Numbered from the stretch's first letter, positions 53,007 through 61,959 are shown. The stretch is DNA of 64,000 nt from Chloroflexota bacterium (GCA_023480885.1 JAMCWX010000046.1:1-64000), one strand, 5' to 3'. Numbers and translations: made by a program. Notes: generated from the sequence alone by a model not told the origin.

Positions 53007-54686
53007 CTAATGATGTCCGCCACGGATAATGATGAGCATCAGCCAGAAGCCGATTGCGCTCGCCAGCAGGAAGCCAAAGCCGAAAAGCCAGCCGATGAGG
53101 GGAGCCAGTTGTGGCTGTTGGTAGGAGACTAACAGGAAAGAAAGCCCGACGATAAAGCCAGCCGTGATGATTCCCAGGATCAGGCGATTAACCATGCGAT
53201 CGAGATCGCTAAGGTAATGCTCAGCATCGGGAATGCGGATGTTCATGGAGAAGTTCCCCCTCTCTGCCTGAATCGAGAGGCGGTCCAGTCGTCTCGGCAG
53301 AGTGATGGCGAGCCTGCTGAGGTCGGTAAGAACAGGCACAAGTCGGCTCGCCAGTCGTGGGGGCCAGTACCTTTCCAGAGCTAACCTCTGTACGTAGGGC
53401 CCCAACATCTCGGCAAGGTTGAACTTTGGGTCCAGTTGTCGTGCGATGGCCTGGTACATAGACAAAGTCTTCCCCAGCAACGTTAGCTTGGAGGGAATCT
53501 GAAGTCGATGCCGGCGCGCCGTATCCAGGAATTCCTGCAGTATCTGCGTAATGTCGAGTTCTCCGAGCGGGCGGCCATAATAAGACGAGATCAGGTGGCC
53601 AACATCCCGCTGCAGCCGCTCCAATTGAAAAGTTGTGCCAACAACCCCTATGTCTACGAGACGATCGATCACGCGCTCTGTGTCCCTTTCCAGGATGGAC
53701 GCGAACAGCAGTACCAGATTGTCCCTCGTGTCCACGTCCAGGTGGCCCACTATTCCGTAGTCAAGCAGGCCGATACTTCCATCGTTCTGGATCAGGTAGT
53801 TACCTGGATGCGGGTCGGCGTGGAAGAAGCCATTCTCCAGAACCATTTTGAGAATTATGCGCGTGAGCGTTTCGGCGAGGCGATGGCGATCGATGCCCGC
53901 AGCGTCCAAAGCTTCCAGATCGCTTATCTTGATGCCGCGCAGGCGCTCCATCGTAAGGACGTGTTTGGTCGTGTATTCTTTGTAAACCCTGGGAACGATG
54001 AGGGCAGCGTCTCCAGCGAAATTGCGCCGAATGCGTTCGGCGTTTTGCTCCTCCCGAACGTAATCCAACTCAGCGTGAAGCGTCTCCGAGAACTCCTCCA
54101 CAATTCCCACCAGATCGTATATTTGCCCCCAAACTGTGCGCCCTGATGCCAATCGCGCCACATCGTAAAGGATGGCGATATCCTCGTCGACCAGTCTCTC
54201 AATGCCAGGTCGCTGCACCTTGATCACCACCTCTTCCCCAGTAAAGAGGCGCGCCGCGTGAACCTGGCCGATAGACGCAGAACCCAGAGGCTCTTTGTCG
54301 AATGTCTCGAAGATTTCTGACGTGGGCTTACCAAGGTCCTGCGTGATCTGCGCCATAATGACAGAACCGGGGTGAGGCGGCACAGCGTCCTGAAGCTTTG
54401 ATAGTTCGGCTATGAACTGAGGTGGCAGGAGGTCGGATCTTGTGGACAGGATTTGTCCGAGCTTGATAAAGGTTGCGCCCAGTTCCTGAAAAGCCAGTCG
54501 TAGGTGCTCTGCTTGAGTGTATGGGATAGCGCGCCGCGGATGGCCGAAGAGGCCCCAATGGAAAGGAACGAGATACCCAAGTCCAACCTGGCTAACAAGG
54601 TAACCGAAACCGTGGCGGACGAGAACCTGGGCGATCTGACGATAGCGGGCAATCTTGCCCCTCTGGCGCACAATATGATCGAGCAA
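53007..54686 (-). CDS. ABC1/UbiB family atypical kinase, membrane-anchored
   Basis: The 559-residue protein has the family KxGQ motif (FIKLGQILSTRSDLLP) and the Ala-rich loop variant GSASIGQVHAA. The kinase-like lysine (VIKVQRPG), HADPHPGN and LLDYGIVG metal site follow, and two C-terminal membrane helices. ABC1/UbiB proteins are atypical ATPases in quinone or lipid metabolism. TTG 54686 is chosen because AGGAGA lies 5 bases upstream; the frame to 54767 lacks homology. The neighbouring membrane methyltransferase may share a quinone-related role. Substrate is unknown. Confidence 0.9.
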   Translation of the reverse strand: MLDHIVRQRGKIARYRQIAQVLVRHGFGYLVSQVGLGYLVPFHWGLFGHPRRAIPYTQAEHLRLAFQELGATFIKLGQILSTRSDLLPPQFIAELSKLQDAVPPHPGSVIMAQITQDLGKPTSEIFETFDKEPLGSASIGQVHAARLFTGEEVVIKVQRPGIERLVDEDIAILYDVARLASGRTVWGQIYDLVGIVEEFSETLHAELDYVREEQNAERIRRNFAGDAALIVPRVYKEYTTKHVLTMERLRGIKISDLEALDAAGIDRHRLAETLTRIILKMVLENGFFHADPHPGNYLIQNDGSIGLLDYGIVGHLDVDTRDNLVLLFASILERDTERVIDRLVDIGVVGTTFQLERLQRDVGHLISSYYGRPLGELDITQILQEFLDTARRHRLQIPSKLTLLGKTLSMYQAIARQLDPKFNLAEMLGPYVQRLALERYWPPRLASRLVPVLTDLSRLAITLPRRLDRLSIQAERGNFSMNIRIPDAEHYLSDLDRMVNRLILGIITAGFIVGLSFLLVSYQQPQLAPLIGWLFGFGFLLASAIGFWLMLIIIRGGHH

Positions 54687-54804
54687 CTTTGTCTCCTGGC
54701 ACGAATACGAGACGAACAACGTCGGCCCAGCGACCCTCGTAACCGCGCCGATTCTCGTGAAGTGCAACCATCGTGCCAGAAGGCTCTGAATTTCGTCTGG
54801 ATCA

Positions 54805-55839
54805 CTATTCCTCGCCGGCTGTTGCGCGACTGCGATAGGCGATCACGGTAACAGCTATGCCTAGCGCAAGCCCCATCGCACCGAACGCGTATAGCTTTTG
54901 GATCGCCGAAAGAGCAAGGGCGAAGTAGCCGAGCACGAGGCAGAAGACATAGAGGAGGAAAACGATCAGGGGTTGGGGTATGCCGACGGCCAGCAAACGG
55001 TGAGGCAAATGGGCGGAGTCGCCGCCCTTAAATGGGGAGCGACCGGCGAGCAGACGGCGGGCGATCACGAGCGCCGTATCCAGAATTGGAATGCCGAGAA
55101 CTAAGATGGTGGTCGCCACCTTGGCGCCGCCGATAATGCCGAGGGTGGCAAGCATGTAGCCCAGGAACATGGAGCCTGAAGTGCCCATGAATATACGGGC
55201 GGGATGCAGATTGTAAGGCAAGAACCCGAGGCAGGCTCCAGCCAGAGCTAGCACTAAAACGGCAATGCTGTATTGCCCCAGATCGGCGGCACGAATGAAA
55301 AGGATCGCCGCCGCGATCGTCGTGACGCCAGCTGCCAGCCCATCCATCGTGTCGATGAAGTTCAACGTGTTGATCATGCCCACGTACCAAAAGAGGGTAA
55401 CCGGGATAGCTACGAAGAGCGGGAAGCTTACGATTCCGCCGAACGGGCTGGCGAAGTTGTCGAGGATAAGTCCGAAGGACATCGCGACCAGCGCCACGAC
55501 GATCTGCCCCGCCATCTGCGGCAGTGGCCCCATGCGCTTGAAGTCGTCGAGGTAGGCGATGGGCAGGATCAGCAAGGCGCCGAGAATCAGCCCCAGCAAC
55601 CTCGAATACTCGTCGGCGAAGCGGGGGAAGATAACCAGGCTGACGGCAAGGGCAAGCATAAAGGCCATAAAGATGGCGTAGCCGCCAGTTCGCGCGATCG
55701 GCTTCTTTTGCAGTTCGCCCGGCCGCGGCTTATCGATAAAGCCAAGGCGAATCCCCAATTTGCCCGCCATCGGCACGAGCGCCAGCGAGGAGGCAAACGC
55801 GATCAAAAAGACGAGGGCAGCAAGGAAGTAAAGAAGCAA
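54805..55839 (-). CDS. WecA/TagO-type undecaprenyl-phosphate sugar-1-phosphate transferase
   Basis: The 344-residue protein has about ten membrane helices and the catalytic motifs of the polyprenyl-phosphate HexNAc-1-P transferase family: LDDFKRMG, NFIDTMDGLAAG, and the cytoplasmic HLPHRLL histidine motif. It loads the first sugar onto the lipid carrier for surface glycan synthesis. It is the last gene of a five-gene operon, 10 bases after the CapD-like gene. MraY is excluded by the glycan context and WecA-like HxxH region. Confidence 0.9.
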   Translation of the reverse strand: MLLYFLAALVFLIAFASSLALVPMAGKLGIRLGFIDKPRPGELQKKPIARTGGYAIFMAFMLALAVSLVIFPRFADEYSRLLGLILGALLILPIAYLDDFKRMGPLPQMAGQIVVALVAMSFGLILDNFASPFGGIVSFPLFVAIPVTLFWYVGMINTLNFIDTMDGLAAGVTTIAAAILFIRAADLGQYSIAVLVLALAGACLGFLPYNLHPARIFMGTSGSMFLGYMLATLGIIGGAKVATTILVLGIPILDTALVIARRLLAGRSPFKGGDSAHLPHRLLAVGIPQPLIVFLLYVFCLVLGYFALALSAIQKLYAFGAMGLALGIAVTVIAYRSRATAGEE

Positions 55840-55849
55840 TCGCGTCCTC

Positions 55850-56959
55850 CTAGTCTTCGCTTTCCCTGGCCGACTGCACGAACGTAAACAGCCTGTCTCT
55901 CAATTCTGCCTTGGCGTTGGCATCGATCAATTCCTGCAGCGCACCAATCAAATCTTTCATCTGTGCGAGGCTGTATCGTTTTGGCTTCCTGTTCTTTACC
56001 TGGAGGATGCCCTTCGACGGCGTTGGTGCCGTGAATTCGCCACTTTCGACCAGGTATTCACTCAGTCTCTCTCCCGGGCGCATGCCGATGCATTGGGCGC
56101 GGAATTCTTCGTTTGCCGGCCTGAGCATCTTCCACAGCTCCAACGCGATGTCCGCAACTTTGACAGGGTCGCCGAGGTCGAGGACCAGGATGTTTCCGCT
56201 GTCGTTCGAGGCCGCTGCCTGAGCGAGGAGATAAAGAGCCTCTTGCAACGTAATCCAGTATCTCGTCATTGCTGGGTCGGTGATTGTGGGAGAGCGACCG
56301 CTTCGTATCTGGCGCTCGAATATCTCGATTACGCCTCCGTGCGCCCCCAGGACGTTGACGAGTCGCACGGCCGTGAGCTTCGTATTGGGCTCTTCGGCGG
56401 CGACGGCTTGTAACATAATCTCCACGGCCTTCTTGGTCGCGCCGTATATGCTCGGGGGATTCACAGCCTTGTCCGTGGAAGGGTAAACTATTTTCTTTAC
56501 GCCAACTCTGCGCGCCTCGGCGAGCAGATGCCAGGTTCCGAGGACGTTAATGGACACGAACTCTTCTGGCGAATCCTCGGCCAGTGGCACGTGCTTGTAG
56601 GCTGCCAGGTGGAAAACGATCTCGGGCGACAGCTCGTCCAGCACTGCAGCTATCTTTCTTCGATCCCGAACGTCGGCGAGGATAAAGCGCGTTGGCACGT
56701 GGTCGCACAGGCTCTCGGCCATCACACGCTGCCTCAATTGGAAAAGGGAGTTCTCGTGATGATCCAGGAGCACAAGCTGCGATGGGCCGATGTGGAGAAG
56801 CATCTCTGTGAGGGCAGAGCCAATGGACCCGCCTGCTCCTGTCACGAGGATTCGATGCCTCGAAAGGAATTCCTCGGCGGTCGAGTTGTCTTCCTGAATC
56901 AGTGCGCGGCCCAGTAGTTGCGGAAAAAAGGGTTCCAGGCTGGAAAGCCCATCTAACAT
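55850..56959 (-). CDS. CapD/FlaA1-type UDP-sugar 4,6-dehydratase (soluble form)
   Basis: The 369-residue SDR protein has ILVTGAGGSIGSALTEMLL and LAAYKHVPLAEDSPEEFVSINVLGT. A PSTDKAVNPPSIYGATKKAVE catalytic segment (T/S-x-D-K with YGATKK) and the later PGERLSEYLVE follow. It lacks the N-terminal membrane domain of long CapD proteins. It should convert UDP-GlcNAc or a related UDP-sugar to a 4-keto-6-deoxy form. It overlaps the preceding gene by 7 bases. Confidence 0.9.
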   Translation of the reverse strand: MLDGLSSLEPFFPQLLGRALIQEDNSTAEEFLSRHRILVTGAGGSIGSALTEMLLHIGPSQLVLLDHHENSLFQLRQRVMAESLCDHVPTRFILADVRDRRKIAAVLDELSPEIVFHLAAYKHVPLAEDSPEEFVSINVLGTWHLLAEARRVGVKKIVYPSTDKAVNPPSIYGATKKAVEIMLQAVAAEEPNTKLTAVRLVNVLGAHGGVIEIFERQIRSGRSPTITDPAMTRYWITLQEALYLLAQAAASNDSGNILVLDLGDPVKVADIALELWKMLRPANEEFRAQCIGMRPGERLSEYLVESGEFTAPTPSKGILQVKNRKPKRYSLAQMKDLIGALQELIDANAKAELRDRLFTFVQSARESED

Positions 56960-57933
56960 CGACCTCTACCTCTTCCTCTCCCCGAAATGCCATCATTCTG
57001 TTCGATGGCTGTTTTCATTCGTCGTTGAGCTTCCCTCATTAGAACAGCTTCGTCGGGATTTGGCTCAATCGTCTCCGTGACCAGGAAACGCGCGATACGC
57101 TGCAGCCGCACCGCAAGTTCGTCCAGGTCCAGATCCCCATCATCGTAAGGCAGGCCCTCCGCCGCCAATCCACGAGCGTTGGAGAAATGAACCTCAAAGA
57201 TTAGATGCTCGATGGCGGCAATGTACTCATCGATCGTCGCGACCTGCCGCCGGGAGGAGAGATATCCGATTAAAGGAACCACTTCCCGGGGCAAGTCTGA
57301 GCCGCTTGCCGAGGCCGCGTTGAGATACAACTGGGCGTGCGAGACGTCGAGGGTGATTTTCAGACCCTGCACTGCCGATGTCAGGTACAGCAGATCGGCA
57401 GGCTCCATTCCGATAAGTGAATGCATGAAGCGAGACTCGCGCATTTGCGTCACTGGCGGGACGTTCTCAATGGTTGGAGCCAGCCCTGCTTCGAGACACA
57501 GGTCTGCGTACAGCCTGAGCACAGCGAGAGATTTCTGCAGCGTCTCCTCGGCCAACTCGGCGGCAAATGCCTCCGCGCTCTGGGCCAGGGCGATGGCGTG
57601 TATCACCGCGGCCTTAGCGCCAATAGCACGTCCAAAACTGGTGAGCCGGCGAAGCACCTCGACATTGGCTGGCGTAGGACAGCTAATGTCAAAAAACTTG
57701 CCGTCGAGCGATCGCAATGGCCCCTCAACCACCCAGTCGAAGTGCGATGGCAGTTCGAGTGCAGCGACGCGATGCTTAAGCTCAGCCAACCAGCTATCTC
57801 CCGTGATATCGGAGACGTCAAGATACAGCTCGATGCCTTCTGGCCGAGGCTCGGCGAGCCGGTCACGTAGCTGTTCCGGCGTGGGCCTGGCTTTCAGCAG
57901 TATCCTGGCCCGATTACTTGAGGTGCTCGACAT
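56953..57933 (-). CDS. xylose-isomerase-like TIM-barrel protein in the polysaccharide operon
   Basis: The 326-residue protein resembles sugar phosphate isomerase/epimerases, with EGIELYLDVSDITG, a conserved ENVPPVTQMRESRFMH and TLDVSHAQLYLN. HFSNARGLAAEGLPYDDGDLDLDEL follows. The Glu, Asp and His pattern suggests one divalent metal. ATG 57933 (with GGAGC 3 bases upstream) overlaps the previous stop by 20 bases. It may isomerise or epimerise a nucleotide-sugar precursor. The tail is Gly/Arg-rich (GRGRGRGRC). Function is not assigned. Confidence 0.7.
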   Translation of the reverse strand: MSSTSSNRARILLKARPTPEQLRDRLAEPRPEGIELYLDVSDITGDSWLAELKHRVAALELPSHFDWVVEGPLRSLDGKFFDISCPTPANVEVLRRLTSFGRAIGAKAAVIHAIALAQSAEAFAAELAEETLQKSLAVLRLYADLCLEAGLAPTIENVPPVTQMRESRFMHSLIGMEPADLLYLTSAVQGLKITLDVSHAQLYLNAASASGSDLPREVVPLIGYLSSRRQVATIDEYIAAIEHLIFEVHFSNARGLAAEGLPYDDGDLDLDELAVRLQRIARFLVTETIEPNPDEAVLMREAQRRMKTAIEQNDGISGRGRGRGRC

Positions 57934-58795
57934 AAAGCTCCAATCCTCGGCGCAGATCGACGCTGGGCTGATACCCCAACTCTGAACGAGCCCTGGCGAT
58001 GTCTGCCACGTAGCTCTCTTCGTCACCAGTCCCTTTCACAACGATCGAAGAGGTTGACTTGGCGATCTCTTTGACCGTTCGCGCCAAGGTTTCTATGGAC
58101 GTGCTCTCGCCAGTGGCAATGTTGTACGTCTGGCCTATCGCCGCTGGCTTATCCAGGGCAAGAACGATTCCTTTGACGATGTCGCCCACGTAGGTGAAAT
58201 CCCGTAAATTGCCGTCGTTTACCGTGAGCTCTTCACCTTGCATCGCCCTTCTTACGAAGATGGTAACCACGCCGCTCGTGCCGCCCTGCAACGTTTGACC
58301 TGGGCCGTAGACAGAAAAGAACCTGAGCACGACTGTCCGCAGATCGTAGATCTGGTGATGCATCTGCACCCAGTGTTCGCCGATCAACTTGGAGTAGCCG
58401 TACGGGTCCACCGGGCGCTTTGGAGCGTCTTCGTCGACCGGCCACTTTTGCGGCCTGTAAATTCGCTGGGACGAGGCAAACACGAAGAGCGCGTTAGACC
58501 TGCGCGCTGCTTCGAGCACGTTCAGAGTGCCCAGGGCGTTGGTGCGTGAATATAGGAACGGGTTGGCGAACGACGACGAAGCATCGGAGCTTGCGGCGAG
58601 ATGGACAATTGCATCTGCTCTTTCGGCCACGTCTTGCACGGCGGGATCCTCTATGTCGAGCGCGTGGTGTTCGACGAAAGGCAAAGGTGGAGCAGATCGT
58701 CGGGATATAGTGACAACATCGCGCCCCCTATCGACCAGTTCTCTTATGAGATGGCTGCCGATGAAGCCAGTGCCGCCGGTGACGAGGACCCTCAA
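57914..58795 (-). CDS. NAD-dependent epimerase/dehydratase (SDR, GalE-like)
   Basis: The 293-residue extended SDR protein has VLVTGGTGFIGSHLIRELVDRG and IVHLAASSDASSSF. FASSQRIYRPQKW precedes the catalytic DPYGYSKLIGE, and RFFSVYGPGQTLQGGTSGVVTIF follows. It acts on a nucleotide-activated sugar. TTG 58795 is the start: GGAGG lies 6 bases upstream and the codon overlaps the previous stop as TTGA. Exact substrate is unknown. Confidence 0.88.
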   Translation of the reverse strand: MRVLVTGGTGFIGSHLIRELVDRGRDVVTISRRSAPPLPFVEHHALDIEDPAVQDVAERADAIVHLAASSDASSSFANPFLYSRTNALGTLNVLEAARRSNALFVFASSQRIYRPQKWPVDEDAPKRPVDPYGYSKLIGEHWVQMHHQIYDLRTVVLRFFSVYGPGQTLQGGTSGVVTIFVRRAMQGEELTVNDGNLRDFTYVGDIVKGIVLALDKPAAIGQTYNIATGESTSIETLARTVKEIAKSTSSIVVKGTGDEESYVADIARARSELGYQPSVDLRRGLELYVEHLK

Positions 58796-59790
58796 TCTTT
58801 GCCTCCAGCTTCTTTGAAATAGTCGAGGACTTCGGCAAGGCTCTCCCACAGCGTGCGTCGCGGCCGTTCGCCAGGTGCTCCTAAGCTAGAGATAACACGT
58901 GGACGGGGCGCCACGGACTTCGTTTGCTCTCCTTGCCCGCTGGACGATGGCTCCGCAATGCCATACAGCTTGATGATAACATCTGGCAGCCCCTTCTTCT
59001 TCGCCTCGGTGGCAACCATCGTGGCTACTTCCCTGACGGAAGCCACCTCCGTAACGGCATTGATGGGAGTATAGCCTGCGAAAAGTGGCTCATCGACCGC
59101 GTCGATCATGGCTCGTGATGCGTCTGAAACGTGGATAAACCCTGTGGGGGCGTTAGCTCCAGGGTTCAATTCGATCTGTTCCCCTCTGACGGCCTGCAAA
59201 CAAAACTTGTTTGGCGCCGTGATGAAGCGATAATCGCGCTTCATCACAGGCCCCATGCCGTAAACGATACCCAGGCGCAAAGCCAGGCAGCGCATCCCGT
59301 GTGTCGTGGCGTACAGCTCCAATAGCTTTTCCGCGTAACATTTGGAGAGATGCGACAGATCCGCGAATTGCCCGTAGGGGAGGCTTTCGTCGACGACTGG
59401 TGGCAAGTTTGCCCCGTAGACCTTGAAGGAGCTGGCGAAGGCTATGGTCTTTGCGCCGGCCGCCTTGCTGGCATCGAGGAGCAGACGATGGCCGATAAGG
59501 TTAGTATTCTCCGTATAGCGCGGAGTGGCCGCGGCTGGATGCGCGCTGGCCTGGGCTGCCAGGGCATAGACAGTTGAAATGGGAGCGACGGAAAAGGCAG
59601 AGCTTAGAGCCCTGGAATCAGTGATGTTGCCCTTGATAAAGGTGAAGCGTTCGTGCTGACAGAAACGTTCGATGGCACGGCGACTCGTCGAGAAGAAGTT
59701 ATCGATAGCCACAACTTTCTCTCCTCTGGCGAGCAAATCTTCGACTAGCTTGGCGCCGATGTAGCCAACTCCCGCAACCAGTACGGCCAT
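58792..59790 (-). CDS. NAD-dependent epimerase/dehydratase (SDR)
   Basis: The 332-residue protein has a nucleotide-binding VLVAGVGYIGAKLVEDLLARG in place of the usual TGGTG. YALAAQASAHPAA, FASSFKVYGANLPP and a catalytic region around LSHLSKCYAEKLLELYA follow (Tyr with a shifted Lys). It is the first gene of the polysaccharide operon. ATG 59790 has GAGG 5 bases upstream. Substrate is unknown; the altered glycine motif suggests divergence from GalE. The next gene starts within its stop codon. Confidence 0.82.
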   Translation of the reverse strand: MAVLVAGVGYIGAKLVEDLLARGEKVVAIDNFFSTSRRAIERFCQHERFTFIKGNITDSRALSSAFSVAPISTVYALAAQASAHPAAATPRYTENTNLIGHRLLLDASKAAGAKTIAFASSFKVYGANLPPVVDESLPYGQFADLSHLSKCYAEKLLELYATTHGMRCLALRLGIVYGMGPVMKRDYRFITAPNKFCLQAVRGEQIELNPGANAPTGFIHVSDASRAMIDAVDEPLFAGYTPINAVTEVASVREVATMVATEAKKKGLPDVIIKLYGIAEPSSSGQGEQTKSVAPRPRVISSLGAPGERPRRTLWESLAEVLDYFKEAGGKD

Positions 59791-59882
59791 ATCGCCTCTT
59801 GGCAAGATTCCACAGTTAGTTCGCAATCTCCTGCCACCGGCCAGAAAGCGTGGTTAGGGCGGTTCTCAGGCGCATTCGGCAG

Positions 59883-59919
59883 GTCCTCACCCTATTCCTC
59901 TCCTAGAGGGATAGGGGAA
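59883..59919. repeat. dispersed palindromic repeat, copy 1
   Basis: A CCTCACCCTA...CTCTCC.AGAGGG type unit lies in the gap upstream of the polysaccharide operon. A second copy lies in opposite orientation at 61022-61056. No gene is seen between 59827 and the promoter at 60054. Confidence 0.55.
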
Positions 59920-60053
59920 TTGCCGCTAGCATCGTGGCGACGACCAGACCTTTTCGAAACCGCTCTAGAGGCAAGACAGGAGACTGGCTTGCCCATTTTA
60001 CACTTGCAGTGGGACAGATGTCAAAAAATAGCGTGCGGCCAGGCGGCATGCTA

Positions 60054-60083
60054 TTGAACCTGCTTTGCCCGTCGTGCTATACT
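60054..60083 (+). promoter_or_regulatory. sigma-70-type promoter of the crotonase gene
   Basis: TTGAAC (60054-60059) and TATACT (60078-60083) are 18 bases apart, giving a start near 60090. Confidence 0.5.
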
Positions 60084-60179
60084 GCTCGGAGCAGGCGTCA
60101 CGTCCCCTGCTGACTTCCTGGTTTCCTGCGCCAAATCACGATTCGAGCGTGCCACGAATATAGGTGCGGAGGTAGGCTT

Positions 60180-60965
60180 ATGGCTTATGATACCATTCTC
60201 TTTGAGAAATCCAATGGGGTGGCAAGAGTTACGTTGAATCGCCCGGCTAGCCTGAATGCCCTCAACACTCCTCTTGCCCAGGAACTGTTGGACGCGATAG
60301 TCAGGTGCCATTCGGATAGCGAAGCCAGGGTGGTGGTGATCACTGGCGCTGGCCGTGCTTTTTCGTCGGGAGGCGACGTCAAGGCGATGGCCCAGTCGTC
60401 AGACCCATCGGCAACGCTGAGGCTTCTCACGGGCATATTCCATAGCGCTTTCGCAAACATCACGCGGTTGCCCAAGCCAGTGATAGCGGGGGTAAATGGC
60501 GCTGTGGCGGGAGCAGGAATGGGTCTGGTTATGGCCTGTGATCTGGCGATCGCCTCGGAGAAGGCGAAGTTCACAGTGGCCTTCAATGCAGTTGCCTTAT
60601 CGCCGGATGGCGGCACGACCTATTTCCTGCCTCGCTATGTTGGCCTGAAGAAGGCGATGGACCTGACGATGAGCAACCGTGCGTTGACCGCCATGGAAGC
60701 CTGTGATCTCGGCCTGGTGAACGAGGTTGTGCCGGACCACGAGTTTGCAGGCCGCCTCGATGACTTGGCTGCCAAGTTGGCGCAGGGACCAACTGTGGCC
60801 TTTGGTAGAACCAAGCAGTTGTTCTATCGCGGCCTGGGGGAGACGCTGGAGACGCACATGGAAAGCGAGCGTCATTCAGTTTCGGATTGTGGTCTGACAG
60901 CCGACTTTCGTGAGGCTGTGCAGGCGTTTGTGGAGAAGCGTGCTCCAAAGTTTGAAGGGCGGTAG
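60180..60965 (+). CDS. enoyl-CoA hydratase/isomerase (crotonase family)
   Basis: The 261-residue protein has the crotonase features: VTLNRPASLNALNTPLAQEL, an oxyanion hole in RAFSSGGDVKAM, and the second one in GVNGAVAGAGMGLVMACDLAIAS. The substrate loop SPDGGTTYFLPRYVG follows. In true hydratases two Glu residues are catalytic; here the second position is Asp-like (PDGG), closer to the PaaG-type isomerases. It acts on a CoA thioester. ATG 60180 has GGAGG about 8 bases upstream. It stands alone with its own promoter. Confidence 0.88.
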   Translation: MAYDTILFEKSNGVARVTLNRPASLNALNTPLAQELLDAIVRCHSDSEARVVVITGAGRAFSSGGDVKAMAQSSDPSATLRLLTGIFHSAFANITRLPKPVIAGVNGAVAGAGMGLVMACDLAIASEKAKFTVAFNAVALSPDGGTTYFLPRYVGLKKAMDLTMSNRALTAMEACDLGLVNEVVPDHEFAGRLDDLAAKLAQGPTVAFGRTKQLFYRGLGETLETHMESERHSVSDCGLTADFREAVQAFVEKRAPKFEGR

Positions 60966-61021
60966 CTTCGAGCTTTGGAGCTGTCTTCGAAAGAGCGTGG
61001 CCGCCTTTGATGCTGGCGGCG

Positions 61022-61056
61022 AAGTTCCCTCTGGGAGAGGGTTAGGGTGAGGGCCT
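61022..61056. repeat. dispersed palindromic repeat, copy 2
   Basis: This is the complement-oriented copy of the 59883 unit (CCCTCTGGGAGAGGGTTAGG...). It lies in the 300-base gap after the crotonase gene, which also has a 6-base hairpin (61000-61020) and no gene. Confidence 0.55.
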
Positions 61057-61268
61057 GCCGGTTGCTTCTGAGAACTGCTTTGGGCCATTGGGACTAGTCT
61101 GTTTCCGAGACACGGGCCTCAATGCTCTGCCGAATAGGTCTTTTTTGTGCCCGCGAATGGAGCCTTGAGACTATAGCCAACAGGGTCGCGGGGGATTACA
61201 ATTGAATATGGAAGGGTAGGTCTGCAACCTGCTGGGACGAAGAAGTCCTGGACAAGGAGGTTAGCACA

Positions 61269-61517
61269 ATGAATGTGATGGGAATCGCGATGGCGTTGTT
61301 ACTGTTCTGGGCGATGCTAAGTGTCGGGATCGTTCTGATCCTGAAAGGTGCGATTGGGCTCGTGCCTTACGAGGTGAGGATCGATCTGATCGCCGGCACG
61401 CGGAACCAGAGCAGGACTACCGTGCTTCAGGAGACGGTGAACAAGGTCTTCCTTGCCGTGGGGTTATTGCTGACATATGTCGGCGGAAGCTCGGTGTTCA
61501 ACGTCCTCTTCCAGTAA
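61269..61517 (+). CDS. small two-helix membrane protein of unknown function
   Basis: The 82-residue protein has one N-terminal helix (MGIAMALLLFWAMLSVGIVLILKGAIGLV), a charged middle (RIDLIAGTRNQSRTTVLQETVNK) and a second hydrophobic segment (VFLAVGLLLTYVGG). It is not recognised. An AAGGAGG 9 bases before ATG 61269 makes translation likely. It is the last chromosomal gene before the tRNA and the phage-like region. Confidence 0.65.
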   Translation: MNVMGIAMALLLFWAMLSVGIVLILKGAIGLVPYEVRIDLIAGTRNQSRTTVLQETVNKVFLAVGLLLTYVGGSSVFNVLFQ

Positions 61518-61632
61518 TCTCAATAGACGGCTATGTCGTCTATCTGGTCGCCCCTGAACCATGAAGTCCTTAGTCTCCCTCGCTGGCGTTACGCGACGCA
61601 GACTGCCGCGTGACGCCATCCCTTTTCGTGGG

Positions 61633-61726
61633 TGGGGAAGCGGGGACTCGAACCCCGACGCCTTTCGGCACATGATCCTAAGTCATGCTCGTCTACCAGT
61701 TCCGCTGATATATCAGTATCTTCCCC
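61633..61726 (-). tRNA. tRNA-Leu (anticodon UAG) with a 12-base extension between acceptor and D stems
   Basis: On the minus strand the acceptor GGGGAAG (61720-61726) pairs with CTTCCCC (61634-61640). The D arm, the anticodon arm (TAG, 61678-61680), the long variable arm and the T arm (CGGGG TTCGAGT CCCCG) are all normal for Leu. Between acceptor and D stem there are 14 bases rather than 2, including the perfect palindrome CTGATATATCAG (61705-61716). CCA is not encoded. The gene may be interrupted or reconstituted at an integration junction. Confidence 0.85.
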
Positions 61727-61776
61727 TCGCCGTGTAGCACAAATGTAGCAGCAACAGGGCATCTTCAGTTGTTAAG

Positions 61777-61804
61777 TTGCATTTCTTCTTGTTTCTGTTA
61801 TACT
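61777..61804 (+). promoter_or_regulatory. promoter at the edge of the inverted-repeat element
   Basis: TTGCAT (61777-61782) and TATACT (61799-61804) are 16 bases apart. The start would be near 61810, the first bases of the left arm. Confidence 0.5.
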
Positions 61805-61808
61805 CATC

Positions 61809-61944
61809 ACATCACCTTATCCGGCACGCTGAGTTTATACGCCTCTCAGCGCACAGTCTCAATCGCTCAGCTAATGCTTCGGTCTTCCGACAACACGAAC
61901 CTCGCAACCAAGACATGCGCTCAGCGTGCCGGATAGGGTGATGT
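61809..61944 (+). ncRNA. candidate structured RNA: 136-base unit with 25-base inverted-repeat ends
   Basis: Arms at 61809-61833 and 61920-61944 are complementary at 24 of 25 positions, the other being a G-U type pair. A promoter starts transcription at the left arm, and a weak stem with TTATT follows at 61960-61982. A small MITE is the alternative. No coding potential is seen. Confidence 0.45.
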
Positions 61945-61959
61945 AGGATACAATGGAGC

